A stretch of 64,000 nucleotides of DNA from Marinilactibacillus sp036039175 (GCF_036039175.1 NZ_JAYXKP010000003.1:124001-188000); one strand, 5' to 3'; shown: positions 51,898-60,907, numbered from the stretch's first letter. A program made the numbers and translations. Notes: a model not told the origin generated them from the letters alone.

Positions 51898-52644
51898 TCA
51901 GTTGCTTATACTCATTTTATCTACAAAAAAGGCCGTGATCATTTCCATTGTGGCTACTTTGACAAGATGCTTTTCATCCTCGTCTACAAAGGTTAGATTC
52001 GCATCCGGATTCTCAGCAACAAATTCTGCTGCATCACTATAAGGCACAATCTTGTCTTCTATTCCGTGCCAGAAAAGCATAGGTCTTCCAGCTAACGTTC
52101 CGGGTCTCAAAGATAAATCGTAATAGGGAATCCATGCTAGTAGATTTTTGTAATCTTCAGGTACGTATCTACCCGATTCCGTTGCGCGTTCGTAAATCCG
52201 CTCACGGTAATACACTGGTTTTGGTGATCCCATTATACAGGCAGCCGTCTTAATTTCTGGATGATTCGTCATCAATGCACAAGTTGTGATGCCCCCCATA
52301 GAAACACCACCGACCCCAATTCGATCATCTGCTAATCCTAGTTTTTTGAAATGATTCACAAGTGAACCAAATTCAAAAAGATTGGCTTGAATACTCTGCC
52401 AAAAAGTCAACGAAGGCACTTGAATGATAGGCTGTTTCCGCTCTCCATGATTTGCTGCGTCCGGCAATAATACTCTAAACCCCGCTTCTGCTAATTTACG
52501 TCCTTGCGTTAGGACCAATTCTTTGGATGACTGCCATCCATGGTAATAAATGATTAATGGCCGTAATTGGTTTCTTTTCTCTCTTTCTACAACTTCAAGT
52601 ATTGGAACATTTCCGATACTTCTTTTTCTGATCATCAATTTCAT
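51898..52644 (-). CDS. alpha/beta-hydrolase esterase (YitV-like)
   Basis: 248 residues. The oxyanion region is IYYHGWQSSKE, the nucleophile elbow is GVGGVSMGGITT near residue 137 (Ser in GxSxGG), the acid is in HGIEDKIVPY and the histidine in DEKHLVK near the end. This is the prolyl-oligopeptidase-like branch of cytosolic esterases (Bacillus YitV). Substrate unknown. AGGTGG precedes the ATG. Confidence 0.85.
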   Translation of the reverse strand: MKLMIRKRSIGNVPILEVVEREKRNQLRPLIIYYHGWQSSKELVLTQGRKLAEAGFRVLLPDAANHGERKQPIIQVPSLTFWQSIQANLFEFGSLVNHFKKLGLADDRIGVGGVSMGGITTCALMTNHPEIKTAACIMGSPKPVYYRERIYERATESGRYVPEDYKNLLAWIPYYDLSLRPGTLAGRPMLFWHGIEDKIVPYSDAAEFVAENPDANLTFVDEDEKHLVKVATMEMITAFFVDKMSISN

Positions 52645-52906
52645 ATTGTTCCACCTCGATTATAAGAATACAGTAAACGATTGGCTTAGAACAGTTTAGC
52701 GTTCTAAAATCCATAGTTTTTTTTATACTTGTATGAGAAACTCCTCACTCTAACTAGAATTCATAGAATATATTTTGATGTGGGTAATTATTTATGATAG
52801 GCTAGTAAAATCTGTGTAACCACTTATCAGATGTACGATAAAAAAGCGACTTTCCTGAGGATTCAACATCCTTAGTTTAACGAAGCACAACTCACTGGAG
52901 GAAACG

Positions 52907-53800
52907 ATGAAAAAAGCATCATTCAGGTTTCTCTCTCTTACGGCTCTTTCCTTACTTATGGCTGCCTGTGGAGATAGAAAACCCCGAGAAGAAATGAATC
53001 TTGGAGAACAAATGGACTTTACGATTACTGGAATGGAACCTGGATCCGGTATCGCTGAAACATCTCGAAAAGCACTAGCAGCATACGATAACTTAGAGGG
53101 CTGGGAAATTCATGAAAGCTCAACTGCAGGTATGCTTATTGCATTAGATCAGGCTACGAAACGCAAGGAGCCTGTAATTATTACGGGATGGGCACCACAT
53201 TTTATATTTGAAACTTATGACATCAAGTTCTTAGAAGATCCAAAAAATGTTCTTGGAGATGCCGAGGATATCCATACGATGGCACGCCTTGGTTTAAAAG
53301 AAGACAAACCAGAAGCTTATGCGTTTCTGGAAAACTTCAACTGGACCGTTGAAGATATGCAGGCTGTTATGGTCGACGCTATCGACGTAGAATTTGAGGA
53401 AGCATCTGAAACTTGGATTGAAGAGAATCGAGACATGGTGGAAAGCTGGACTGAAGGCATCGATCATGTAGATGGAGAGTCTTTTAATCTTGTCTCTTTC
53501 CCTTGGGATACAGAGCGCGCTTCCAGTCATGTTGTCGAAGCTGTCCTAGAAGAATTAGGTTATAAGGTTACGACGACGAATGTTGATCCCGCGATCATGT
53601 TCAAGGCTCTCGCTGCTGGAGAAACAGATGCAACGGTCGCTGTCTGGTTGCCGACGACTCAAGCGCCTTTAATCAAAGAGTATGCCGGTCAATTGGATGA
53701 CTTGGGCGTTAACCTTCATGGTACTCAAGTTGGTTATATTGTCCCTGCTTATATGGATATCGATTCTATAGAAGAATTACCCGCATATGTAGAAGAATAA
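52907..53800 (+). CDS. glycine betaine-type substrate-binding lipoprotein (OpuAC-like), orphan
   Basis: 297 residues. A lipoprotein signal ends in LLMAACGD (Cys21). The mature protein matches OpuAC: FTITGMEPGSGIAETSRKAL, the three ligand-caging tryptophans Trp95 (TGWAPHF), Trp200 (SFPWDTE) and Trp247 (AVWLPTT). Their spacing of 105 and 47 is almost that of Bacillus OpuAC. It should bind glycine betaine or a related quaternary amine. No permease or ATPase gene is adjacent, so it must work with a transporter encoded elsewhere or act as a binding protein only. GGAGG precedes the ATG. Confidence 0.9.
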   Translation: MKKASFRFLSLTALSLLMAACGDRKPREEMNLGEQMDFTITGMEPGSGIAETSRKALAAYDNLEGWEIHESSTAGMLIALDQATKRKEPVIITGWAPHFIFETYDIKFLEDPKNVLGDAEDIHTMARLGLKEDKPEAYAFLENFNWTVEDMQAVMVDAIDVEFEEASETWIEENRDMVESWTEGIDHVDGESFNLVSFPWDTERASSHVVEAVLEELGYKVTTTNVDPAIMFKALAAGETDATVAVWLPTTQAPLIKEYAGQLDDLGVNLHGTQVGYIVPAYMDIDSIEELPAYVEE

Positions 53801-53813
53801 TCTTATTTAATCG

Positions 53814-53849
53814 AGAAGGCCTAGTGAACATACTCACTAGGCCTTTTTT
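53814..53849 (+). terminator. terminator of the OpuAC-like gene
   Basis: AAGGCCTAGTGA pairs with TCACTAGGCCTT, then T run. Confidence 0.9.
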
Positions 53850-53965
53850 AGCACGCTCGTTTAATATTCTATCCTAGTTCCATGTACACAATTTAATTTC
53901 ACAAGGTCTTTGGGTTGGTTTTTTAGACAACTTTTTACATAATAGTACTAAGGAGCTGATTTTAA

Positions 53966-55369
53966 GTGAAAGAACAAACCCTTTATTATAATGGAGATTG
54001 GCAAAAAGCCCAATCAACCGATTATACAGAAGTTATCAACCCAACAACTGAAGAAACGATTGGAAAAGTCGTTAACGCTAACCAGAAAGACGTTGATTTG
54101 GCTGTTGCTTCAGCTAAATTCGCGTTCAAAGAATGGAATCAGACGAATCCTGATGTTAGAGCAGATTATGTAGAAAAATTGTTGAATGGTATAAAAGAAC
54201 GTAAACAAGATCTTATGGATATTATGATCAAAGAATTAGGTACTTCTCATGTCTTTGCTGATAGCACTCAAGTTGGTTTAGCTGTCGCAGAAATGTCAGC
54301 AACTATTGAAGAAATCAGAAATTATGATTTTGAAGAAGATGTAGACAATGCCACTGTCATCAAAGAAGGCTTTGGTGTCGTTGCTTGTATTACACCATGG
54401 AACTTCCCATTAAACCAAATTCAAAGAAAGATCACACCTGCCTTATTAGCAGGGAATACCGTAGTTGTGAAACCAGCAAACTTGACACCTTTTACTGCCT
54501 TACTATTAGCAGAAATTGCACATGATGTGGGATTACCTAAAGGTGTATTCAACGTGATTACAGGAACTGGGAGTGATACGGGAGATTATCTTACTGGTCA
54601 CAAAGACGTATCTGTTATCTCTTTCACCGGATCTACTAAGGTTGGATCGAGCTTGTACGAAAAAGCCAAAACCAATATCAAGAAACTCGTACTGGAATTG
54701 GGTGGAAAATCACCTATGATCTATCTTAAAGGTGGAGACCTTGAATTGGCTGTTAAAAACGCGGCAGATACTGTACTGCATAACCAAGGTCAAACGTGTT
54801 CTGCATTAACACGACTTTTTGTACCTAAAGATGAACTTGAACGTACAAAAGAAGTCATCAAAAACTACTATAAGGACATCAAAATTGGAGATCCAGCAGA
54901 AGAGGATACCATCGTTGGGCCATTAGTTTCAGAAGGTCAAATGGAAACGGTATTGGATTATATCGAAAAAGGTAAAAAAGAAGGCGCAGAAGTCTTGGTT
55001 GGTGGCAACAGAATGGACCGTAAAGGGTATTACGTTGAACCAACGGTCTTCGTCAATGTTACCAACGATATGACAATTGCCCAAGAAGAAATCTTTGGAC
55101 CTGTACTCGTTGTGATTACCTATGATTCCGTTGAAGAAGCGATCGAGCTTGCTAACGATTCTATCTACGGATTATCCGGTGGAGTTGTTGGACCCGAAGA
55201 AGAATCTGTTAAAGTCGCTCGTCAGTTGCGTACAGGTAACATCGCAATTAACGACGCAGAACGCTCACCTAAAGCACCATTTGGTGGTTACAAACAGTCT
55301 GGTTTCGGTCGAGAAAACGGCCTTTATGGCGTTGAAGACTACTTCGAAATCAAAGCGATTTTCAGATAA
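53966..55369 (+). CDS. aldehyde dehydrogenase family protein
   Basis: 467 residues. NAD(P)-binding ITPWNFPLNQI near 142 and FTGSTKVGSSL near 219, catalytic Glu in LELGGKSPMI near 241, catalytic Cys in NQGQTCSALTR near 275, and EEIFGPVLVV near 375. Oxidises an aldehyde to the acid. Substrate class not resolvable. Betaine aldehyde would fit the neighbouring osmolyte gene but no supporting motif is seen. The start is GTG with AAGGAG about 11 bases upstream. Confidence 0.93.
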   Translation: MKEQTLYYNGDWQKAQSTDYTEVINPTTEETIGKVVNANQKDVDLAVASAKFAFKEWNQTNPDVRADYVEKLLNGIKERKQDLMDIMIKELGTSHVFADSTQVGLAVAEMSATIEEIRNYDFEEDVDNATVIKEGFGVVACITPWNFPLNQIQRKITPALLAGNTVVVKPANLTPFTALLLAEIAHDVGLPKGVFNVITGTGSDTGDYLTGHKDVSVISFTGSTKVGSSLYEKAKTNIKKLVLELGGKSPMIYLKGGDLELAVKNAADTVLHNQGQTCSALTRLFVPKDELERTKEVIKNYYKDIKIGDPAEEDTIVGPLVSEGQMETVLDYIEKGKKEGAEVLVGGNRMDRKGYYVEPTVFVNVTNDMTIAQEEIFGPVLVVITYDSVEEAIELANDSIYGLSGGVVGPEEESVKVARQLRTGNIAINDAERSPKAPFGGYKQSGFGRENGLYGVEDYFEIKAIFR

Positions 55370-55380
55370 ATCGGATTTAT

Positions 55381-55430
55381 AATAGAAGAACCCGAGTTGC
55401 GTGTATTTACACAACTCGGGTTCTTCTATT
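55381..55430. terminator. bidirectional terminator
   Basis: AATAGAAGAACCCGAGTTG pairs perfectly with its complement across a 12-base loop, between convergent genes. Confidence 0.9.
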
Positions 55431-55437
55431 ATATTTT

Positions 55438-56718
55438 TTACTCAATAAGCTCTTTTAGTAATTGTCTAACTGCATATTTTCCAGATAGAATAGCGCCTTC
55501 CATGAATTGAGGAAATGCTGGGGCTAATTCGGTACTGGCAAATACGACGTTTTGGTAGGGTTCTTTCAGTGTATGTTTTGCATCGAGAGCTCCTCCATAA
55601 TGCGTGATACCACCATAACCTCCACCATAGTAAGGAGAATCCACCCATACTTTCTCTTCTATCGACTTGTAATCCTCGACACGCTCGCCCAAAACTTGCG
55701 CTAAACGATTGACTGCAAATGCTATTCTTTCATCATGTGATACGCGCGTAAGTTCAATCGCTTTATCGCCACCAACAAACATGGTCAAGCGATTTTCTCC
55801 TAGTTTCTTAGAAGATTCCATTACATTGACGCCTTCTTCTTCTCCAAACAAAACCCCAAACAACTTCTTCTTTTCTCCATTGATTGTGATTTCACGCCAG
55901 AAGGGCTCTTCATAGGTAAAGGTTAACTTGATAACTGCCCCATCTATAAAACTATTCAGTGCAGGATAAAATTTCTCTTTAAGTCTTTCACTAAACTGAA
56001 TACGACGTGCTACAGTAGGTGGAACAGCGACAATCACAGCTTTTGTTTTAAAGGTCTGTCCTGTTTTCGATAAGACAGCATAGCCATCTTCCACTTCGCT
56101 AATTTCTTTGACAGACTCTTCAAACAAAAGATTCGCCTTTGATATATCTACTAGATGGTCAATCACCTGACTCAAAGGACCGGAAGCTTGATATTTCACT
56201 TCATCTTCTTCCAGCGTGATATTTCCAATTAACCGCTTCAGTGCTTTTGGATTAATGTAATCGCTACTTACTGTAAATTCCGAAGCCACTAAACTCTTCA
56301 TTGCTTTCGCTTCAACATCATCTTCGATAACCTCATCCACGACTTCAGATAGAGTATGTTTTTTTCTGAATGAACGATCTTCCAATAATTTTGCGTGATG
56401 ATCAAAATCAATATGACCGACTTCATCTTTTGTTTCATTGATAATAATAGCGTCTTCTACTATATACGTATCGTCTAGTTTCATACCCGATTCTTTGATT
56501 AGCTGAACCATCTCAGTCATATCATCATTAACAAACTGAGCACCCAGTTCAACATAACTTGAGCGATCTTCTGAAACTTCCGACTGCACTTTCCCTCCAG
56601 CTCGATCAGTTGCTTCAAGAAGTTTATACGATAATCCTTTTTCTTTTAAAGCTCTAGCAGCGGATAGGCCAGCTAGGCCAGCACCAATCACTATGACGTC
56701 CAATTGTTCCTGATTCAT
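55438..56718 (-). CDS. flavin-containing amine oxidoreductase
   Basis: 426 residues. FAD motif VIVIGAGLAGLSAARALKEKG at the N terminus followed by LLEATDRAGGKVQSE, and the C-terminal FASTELAPAFPQFMEGAILSG contacting the flavin. The layout is that of the monoamine oxidase/protoporphyrinogen oxidase superfamily. Amine substrate unknown. Single gene convergent with the aldehyde dehydrogenase. Confidence 0.85.
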   Translation of the reverse strand: MNQEQLDVIVIGAGLAGLSAARALKEKGLSYKLLEATDRAGGKVQSEVSEDRSSYVELGAQFVNDDMTEMVQLIKESGMKLDDTYIVEDAIIINETKDEVGHIDFDHHAKLLEDRSFRKKHTLSEVVDEVIEDDVEAKAMKSLVASEFTVSSDYINPKALKRLIGNITLEEDEVKYQASGPLSQVIDHLVDISKANLLFEESVKEISEVEDGYAVLSKTGQTFKTKAVIVAVPPTVARRIQFSERLKEKFYPALNSFIDGAVIKLTFTYEEPFWREITINGEKKKLFGVLFGEEEGVNVMESSKKLGENRLTMFVGGDKAIELTRVSHDERIAFAVNRLAQVLGERVEDYKSIEEKVWVDSPYYGGGYGGITHYGGALDAKHTLKEPYQNVVFASTELAPAFPQFMEGAILSGKYAVRQLLKELIE

Positions 56719-56872
56719 CTTTCCACTCCTATAACAGGTTTTATTTAATCAACTCCAAGACTATCAAGTTCCCACTACTAAAGCAAAAAGAAAGACTTTG
56801 GTTGTTATTTGCCTATTACTGTTGTATTGAAGAATCATTTCATTGTTAGATACCCTATCTTGCTAGTCATAA

Positions 56873-57280
56873 TTAATATTTATTCCACAAAGTTCTTGTT
56901 AGTATATATTCTTCCAGTGTCCAATCTTTCTGGTTCAATCGTTTCTTTTGTTCCTTGTCTAAATTGATAATAGACTCTAATTGGTCTTCGAGCAGCTCTT
57001 CGTCTTGCAAGCTCAAACTACCAATGTTAACGAAATCTAAAATCGTATGTTTACTTATCCTACGCTTAATATAGTCGATTGATTCAATCAAAAAGTAATC
57101 CGCAAGTACGATATCTGATTCAATAAGTTCATAGACATTTTGATCTTCCAACTCAATGTAAGATAATTGAATAGTATTCTTATACATGTTCTGATTATAA
57201 TTTTCGCACAATCTCTTCAGTTTACTGCTCCCAGGTGAATTTTTTGTTGTTAATAATATAACGAGATATTGTTTTAACAA
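56873..57280 (-). CDS. hypothetical protein, 135 residues
   Basis: Starts with TTG, AAGGAGG 8 bases upstream. A strand-like start (LVILLTTKNSPGSSKLKRLC) followed by alternating strand and helix segments and an acidic/basic helix at the end. The first part loosely resembles a thioredoxin- or P-loop-like beta-alpha unit but no catalytic motif is visible. I do not recognise the family. It lies 80 bases after the acetyltransferase gene on the same strand. Confidence 0.55.
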   Translation of the reverse strand: MLKQYLVILLTTKNSPGSSKLKRLCENYNQNMYKNTIQLSYIELEDQNVYELIESDIVLADYFLIESIDYIKRRISKHTILDFVNIGSLSLQDEELLEDQLESIINLDKEQKKRLNQKDWTLEEYILTRTLWNKY

Positions 57281-57360
57281 GCTGGCTACCTCCTTAAAAT
57301 TCTAAAGTACGTTTATACTTTACACCTTAAAGTTGCCTTTAAGGCAAGTAGGCATGTCAT

Positions 57361-57909
57361 CTATTTAATTATTTTAGCTGGAGTACCACCCACAGTTGTA
57401 TTCGCCGGAACATCTTTGGTAACTGTTGCATTAGCAGCAATGATTGCATTCTCCCCAATCGTTATACCCGGTAAAATGGTTGCTGCAGCACCTATCCAAA
57501 CGTTTCTCTCTATTTTTATAGGGGCTGTAATAATGCCTCTGCGATGATTAGGATCTGTTATATGATTAACCGTCAATAAATTTACTCTCGGACCAATCAG
57601 CACATCATCTTCTATTGTAATTCCACCTAAATCCACAAATGTTGCATTCTGATTGATAAAAACATTTTTACCTAATTTAATATGTTTTCCAAAATCTGTA
57701 TAGAATGGGAGTAATACTGTTACCGACTCATCTATTTCTTTACCCATTATTTTCCCGAGTAATCTATTTGTACTTTCTTTCGAGCGATGGTGTGTATTGA
57801 GTTCCATAACGTGTTTTTGATTTTCATCCTGTATTCTATCAATTGTCCTAAAAAGCGCATGATTTACTCTTATTTCCTTACCTGATACTTGTTTTAATAA
57901 TGAGTCCAT
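57361..57909 (-). CDS. sugar O-acetyltransferase, left-handed beta-helix (Maa/LacA type)
   Basis: 182 residues. An N-terminal helical cap is followed by hexapeptide repeats (IKLGKNVFINQNATFVDLGG, IGPRVNLLTVNH, IGAAATILPGITIGENAIIAANA), ending VPANTTVGGTPAKII. The catalytic histidine is in LTVNHITDPNHR. Acetylates a sugar with acetyl-CoA. AAAAGGAG precedes the ATG. It is divergent from a LysR gene that is its likely regulator. Confidence 0.88.
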   Translation of the reverse strand: MDSLLKQVSGKEIRVNHALFRTIDRIQDENQKHVMELNTHHRSKESTNRLLGKIMGKEIDESVTVLLPFYTDFGKHIKLGKNVFINQNATFVDLGGITIEDDVLIGPRVNLLTVNHITDPNHRRGIITAPIKIERNVWIGAAATILPGITIGENAIIAANATVTKDVPANTTVGGTPAKIIK

Positions 57910-57964
57910 TTATAGGTCTCCTTTTCCAATAAGTTATCTTTAGTGTATCCTGCATTTTAAAATA

Positions 57965-57983
57965 TGTATAATACTTATATACA
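57965..57983. promoter_or_regulatory. palindrome in the acetyltransferase/LysR divergent region
   Basis: TGTATA-ATACTTA-TATACA has perfect 6-bp arms and the T-N11-A-like size of LysR boxes. It sits between the divergent start codons. Confidence 0.35.
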
Positions 57984-58057
57984 ATAGATAGATATAGCAT
58001 TTAGTTATACTAAACAGAATTAGATGAATAGTTATAGAAAAGTAGGAGGATTATATA

Positions 58058-58930
58058 ATGGAGTTTCGCGTCTTGAGTTACTTTATGGCCGTGGCGAGAG
58101 AAAAAAATATTAGTAAAGCTGCGAAGAGTTTACATTTGTCTCAACCAACTTTATCTAAACAATTAAAAGGACTGGAAAACGAGCTGGGGGTCGTTCTTTT
58201 TGAAAGAGGAAATCGTGAAATCAAACTTACTGATGATGGAATTTTTTTGTATAACCAAGGGAAAAATATCCTTTCTTTAGTCGACAAAACAACTAGCAAT
58301 TTGAAACAAGGAAAAGAACTTACTGGAGATCTATATATTGGAGCTGGAGAAACAAGAGTAATGAAACTTATAGCTCATACCCTAAAAAAGCTCTTACAAA
58401 ACCATCCAGCGATTAAGCTACATTTCTATAGCGGTAACGCAGATGATGTTATGGATAAATTAAATAACGGTGTACTTGATTTTGGAATCGTCATTAATCC
58501 AACCGACAAACGGTTATATCATTCTATCGTTTTGCCTGAGAAAGATCGATGGGGTCTATTAATCCATAAACACCATGCACTTTCTCAAAAGAAGAAGATT
58601 CTTTCAGATGATTTGATTGATCATCCTTTATTCGTTTCTCGTCAATCTCTAGTTGATGATCAGATTACTGAATGGCTTGGTGGGAATAATGATTATCTTA
58701 GTATCGTAGGTAATTATAATCTCTTATACAACGCTTCGCTTATGGTGGAAGCAGAAATTGGCAGCGCACTATGCTTAGAAGGCATTTTACAAGATTCTTC
58801 TACTTTAAAGTTTATTCCCTTATATCCTAATCTTTATTCATCGTTGAGTGTAATTTGGAAGAAAGATCATCCGTTGTCCAGTGTAGCTCAATCTTTTTTA
58901 GAAGAGCTTAAGAATCGCAATGATTCTTAA
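58058..58930 (+). CDS. LysR-family transcriptional regulator
   Basis: 290 residues. N-terminal winged HTH (MEFRVLSYFMAVAREKNISK, AAKSLHLSQPTLSKQLKGLE) and a two-lobe effector domain from about residue 90 (GDLYIGAGETRVMKLIAHTL). GGAGG precedes the ATG by 9 bases. Divergent from the acetyltransferase gene, which it probably controls. Its last codons and stop form one arm of a 17-bp hairpin with the following sequence. Confidence 0.92.
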   Translation: MEFRVLSYFMAVAREKNISKAAKSLHLSQPTLSKQLKGLENELGVVLFERGNREIKLTDDGIFLYNQGKNILSLVDKTTSNLKQGKELTGDLYIGAGETRVMKLIAHTLKKLLQNHPAIKLHFYSGNADDVMDKLNNGVLDFGIVINPTDKRLYHSIVLPEKDRWGLLIHKHHALSQKKKILSDDLIDHPLFVSRQSLVDDQITEWLGGNNDYLSIVGNYNLLYNASLMVEAEIGSALCLEGILQDSSTLKFIPLYPNLYSSLSVIWKKDHPLSSVAQSFLEELKNRNDS

Positions 58931-58938
58931 GCTCTTCT
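58900..58938. repeat. perfect 17-bp inverted repeat between convergent genes
   Basis: AGAAGAGCTTAAGAATC, 5-base loop, then its exact complement. The left arm encodes the last residues of the LysR protein. It likely serves as a terminator for one or both genes, though T runs are poor. Confidence 0.7.
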
Positions 58939-58946
58939 TATAAGCG

Positions 58947-59813
58947 TTAATCATTTTCTTTGAATGCATCCTCATGTTTCTTAAAAAAAGACCGATAGAC
59001 CCTTACTTGCTCCAACTCTGTCCATTTTCTTGTTTCAACTGGATCTTGATCTAAATCATAAATTTTAGCATGATTCATCGCGAGAAAAAACGGAGAATGC
59101 GTTGAAATAATAAATTGGCAGTTAAAGAAGCGTGCGGCATCTTCAATATATTGTTTTAATTCTAACTGCTTCGTAGGTGACAAACTATTCTCTGGTTCAT
59201 CTAGAAGATAAAGTCCGTTCTCTTCAATTTTTTCTATAAAATATCGAAAGGCACTTTCACCGTTTGATTGTTCTCGTATATTTTTCATCAGATGATCTCG
59301 GATGTATTTTGATTGCGTCTTTCTTCTCGTCTCGTTCATTTTCTTTAACTGATCGTAGTCCTCAAGAGAGCGTAAATGGAACTTAGCCCGTTTAGTCTCC
59401 AAATACTCTTCAAACATTTCCTCTCTTTTTTCATCTACTGCTTCATTCACAGACCGAAGCGTCAGAACAAAATCAAAGACGTCATCACTTGTAATGATTC
59501 TTTTGAAATCTGGCTGTTCAAACGTCTCTTCAGTCTCACAAAACTCTAAGTATTTTGGAAAAAAAGAAGATTTATTATACAATGCATCTCTTTTGGCCTC
59601 TACCTTTTCTGCAATGATATTTAATGCAGTGGTTTTGCCTGAACCGTTTCCACCATAAAGAATCGTAATAGGCTCAAAGTCCAAACGCTCCAATCCTCTT
59701 TTCGCGAGTACTTGAAAAGGATAATAGGAGGAATAGACTTTCCTTTTCACTTTGCAAATGAAGTACAAACTTTCTGCTTCATGATCTGGAAATGTAATAG
59801 TTTTGATGTACAT
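58947..59813 (-). CDS. AAA-type ATPase (COG3910-like, ABC/SMC-related)
   Basis: About 288 residues. Walker A ILYGGNGSGKTTALNII near residue 53, Walker B and signature-like region GLYLLDEPENSLSPTKQLEL near 205, and a D-loop/H-loop part FIISTHSPFFLAMNHAKIYD near 235. The layout is that of single-domain ATPases related to RecF/SMC and to the ATPases of Old/Lsr2-type modules. The start at 59813 has GGAG 8 bases upstream. It follows a MazG-like gene by 19 bases, so the two form an operon. Role unknown; housekeeping and defence are both possible. Confidence 0.8.
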   Translation of the reverse strand: MYIKTITFPDHEAESLYFICKVKRKVYSSYYPFQVLAKRGLERLDFEPITILYGGNGSGKTTALNIIAEKVEAKRDALYNKSSFFPKYLEFCETEETFEQPDFKRIITSDDVFDFVLTLRSVNEAVDEKREEMFEEYLETKRAKFHLRSLEDYDQLKKMNETRRKTQSKYIRDHLMKNIREQSNGESAFRYFIEKIEENGLYLLDEPENSLSPTKQLELKQYIEDAARFFNCQFIISTHSPFFLAMNHAKIYDLDQDPVETRKWTELEQVRVYRSFFKKHEDAFKEND

Positions 59814-59832
59814 TTCATGCGCTCCTTCGTAT

Positions 59833-60153
59833 TTACTCAGTTGCAATCAGTATAATTCTATTCTTGAATCCACCACGCTCTGTTAACTTTTCTAACCGTT
59901 TTTTTTCTAAACTTTCTACTGATTGCTTATGTACATTTGCCAAACTATGAATTACTTCTATAATATCTGAAAGTTCCTCAATAGATGAATCATCATTTTC
60001 AGCTAAAAAATATTCCTTTACTTCTTCTTTTAATTTTTGTCTAAGTTGTAACCTATATTCATTTTCGTCCAAGACTTTAAACTGACCTCTTTGTCCATTA
60101 TTTTTAAGAATTTGAGGAATATTGTCTCGTACAAGTTTATTATAATTTTTCAT
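59833..60153 (-). CDS. MazG-like/phosphoribosyl-ATP pyrophosphohydrolase-like protein
   Basis: 106 residues. KLVRDNIPQIL at the start and the helical metal-site pattern KLKEEVKEYFLA...IEELSDIIEVIHSLA (EExxE, then E..D) match the all-alpha NTP pyrophosphohydrolase superfamily. It ends ERGGFKNRIIL as in many of these small proteins. It probably hydrolyses a nucleotide to monophosphate and pyrophosphate. AAAGGAG precedes the ATG. First gene of a two-gene operon with the ATPase. Confidence 0.82.
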   Translation of the reverse strand: MKNYNKLVRDNIPQILKNNGQRGQFKVLDENEYRLQLRQKLKEEVKEYFLAENDDSSIEELSDIIEVIHSLANVHKQSVESLEKKRLEKLTERGGFKNRIILIATE

Positions 60154-60295
60154 TGTCTCTCTCCTTTCTAATCATTCATAATTACGTTACGAACTTTCTT
60201 ATTAAGTATAATAACATTTGTATCATAAATTTTTTCTATAATTATTTTTTTATCGTATTTTAGTTTATAATCAGTAAGAATAAGAGGAGGATATC

Positions 60296-60808
60296 ATGAT
60301 AACCATTAAAGAGATTACGAAAATCACAACTGAACAAGCAGAATTAGTAGAATTGTTTCAAGAAGTCGTGGCTTCTGGTGCGGCGATGAATTTTCTACAC
60401 CCAATGAGCGAAGAGACTGCTATTGAGTATTGGAACGGTGTACTCTCAAAACATGTTCGATTATTCGTTGCTTTACTAGAGGATGAAATTGTGGGCACTG
60501 TTCAATTACAGATGAGTGACAAAGAAAATGCTCCACATCGTGCTGAGATTGCTAAACTGATGACCCATCCAAAAGCACAACGGAAAGGTGTCGCTAGAGC
60601 TATCCTAAATTATGTTCTAAAAATAGCCGAAGAAGAAAATAGAACCTTATTGTTATTAGATACAGAAAAAGATGGACCAGCAAACGCTCTTTACCAATCG
60701 GAGGGATTTGTTTTATACGGTGAAATCCCTGCTTATTCTCAAGATCCTTTTGGCGTTTTTAAAGATGGAAATTGTTACTACAAATATTCTCCACAGATAT
60801 CTCAATAA
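60296..60808 (+). CDS. GNAT-family N-acetyltransferase
   Basis: 170 residues. Acetyl-CoA motif A is visible as AEIAKLMTHPKAQRKGVARAILNYVLKIA near residue 83, followed by LLLLDTEKDGPANALYQSEGFVLYGEIPAYS, which is the conserved late part. Substrate unknown. AGGAGG precedes the ATG by 5 bases. Single gene with a terminator. Confidence 0.88.
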   Translation: MITIKEITKITTEQAELVELFQEVVASGAAMNFLHPMSEETAIEYWNGVLSKHVRLFVALLEDEIVGTVQLQMSDKENAPHRAEIAKLMTHPKAQRKGVARAILNYVLKIAEEENRTLLLLDTEKDGPANALYQSEGFVLYGEIPAYSQDPFGVFKDGNCYYKYSPQISQ

Positions 60809-60858
60809 AAAGATCTTAGTTTGTTCGATCCTTTTATTAGCTAACCGAATTGAACATA

Positions 60859-60906
60859 AAAAAAACGATTTAGATTGAGTTTATGAACAATCTAAATCGT
60901 TTTTTG
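60859..60906. terminator. bidirectional terminator
   Basis: AAACGATTTAGATTG pairs with CAATCTAAATCGTTT, T runs on both sides. Confidence 0.88.
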
Positions 60907-60907
60907 T

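Noticed and set aside
52907..53800. Apparent circular permutation of the betaine-binding protein (lobe order reversed).
   Set aside because: Compared with ProX-type proteins the order looks swapped, but Bacillus OpuAC has the same order as this protein, so it is the normal OpuAC layout.
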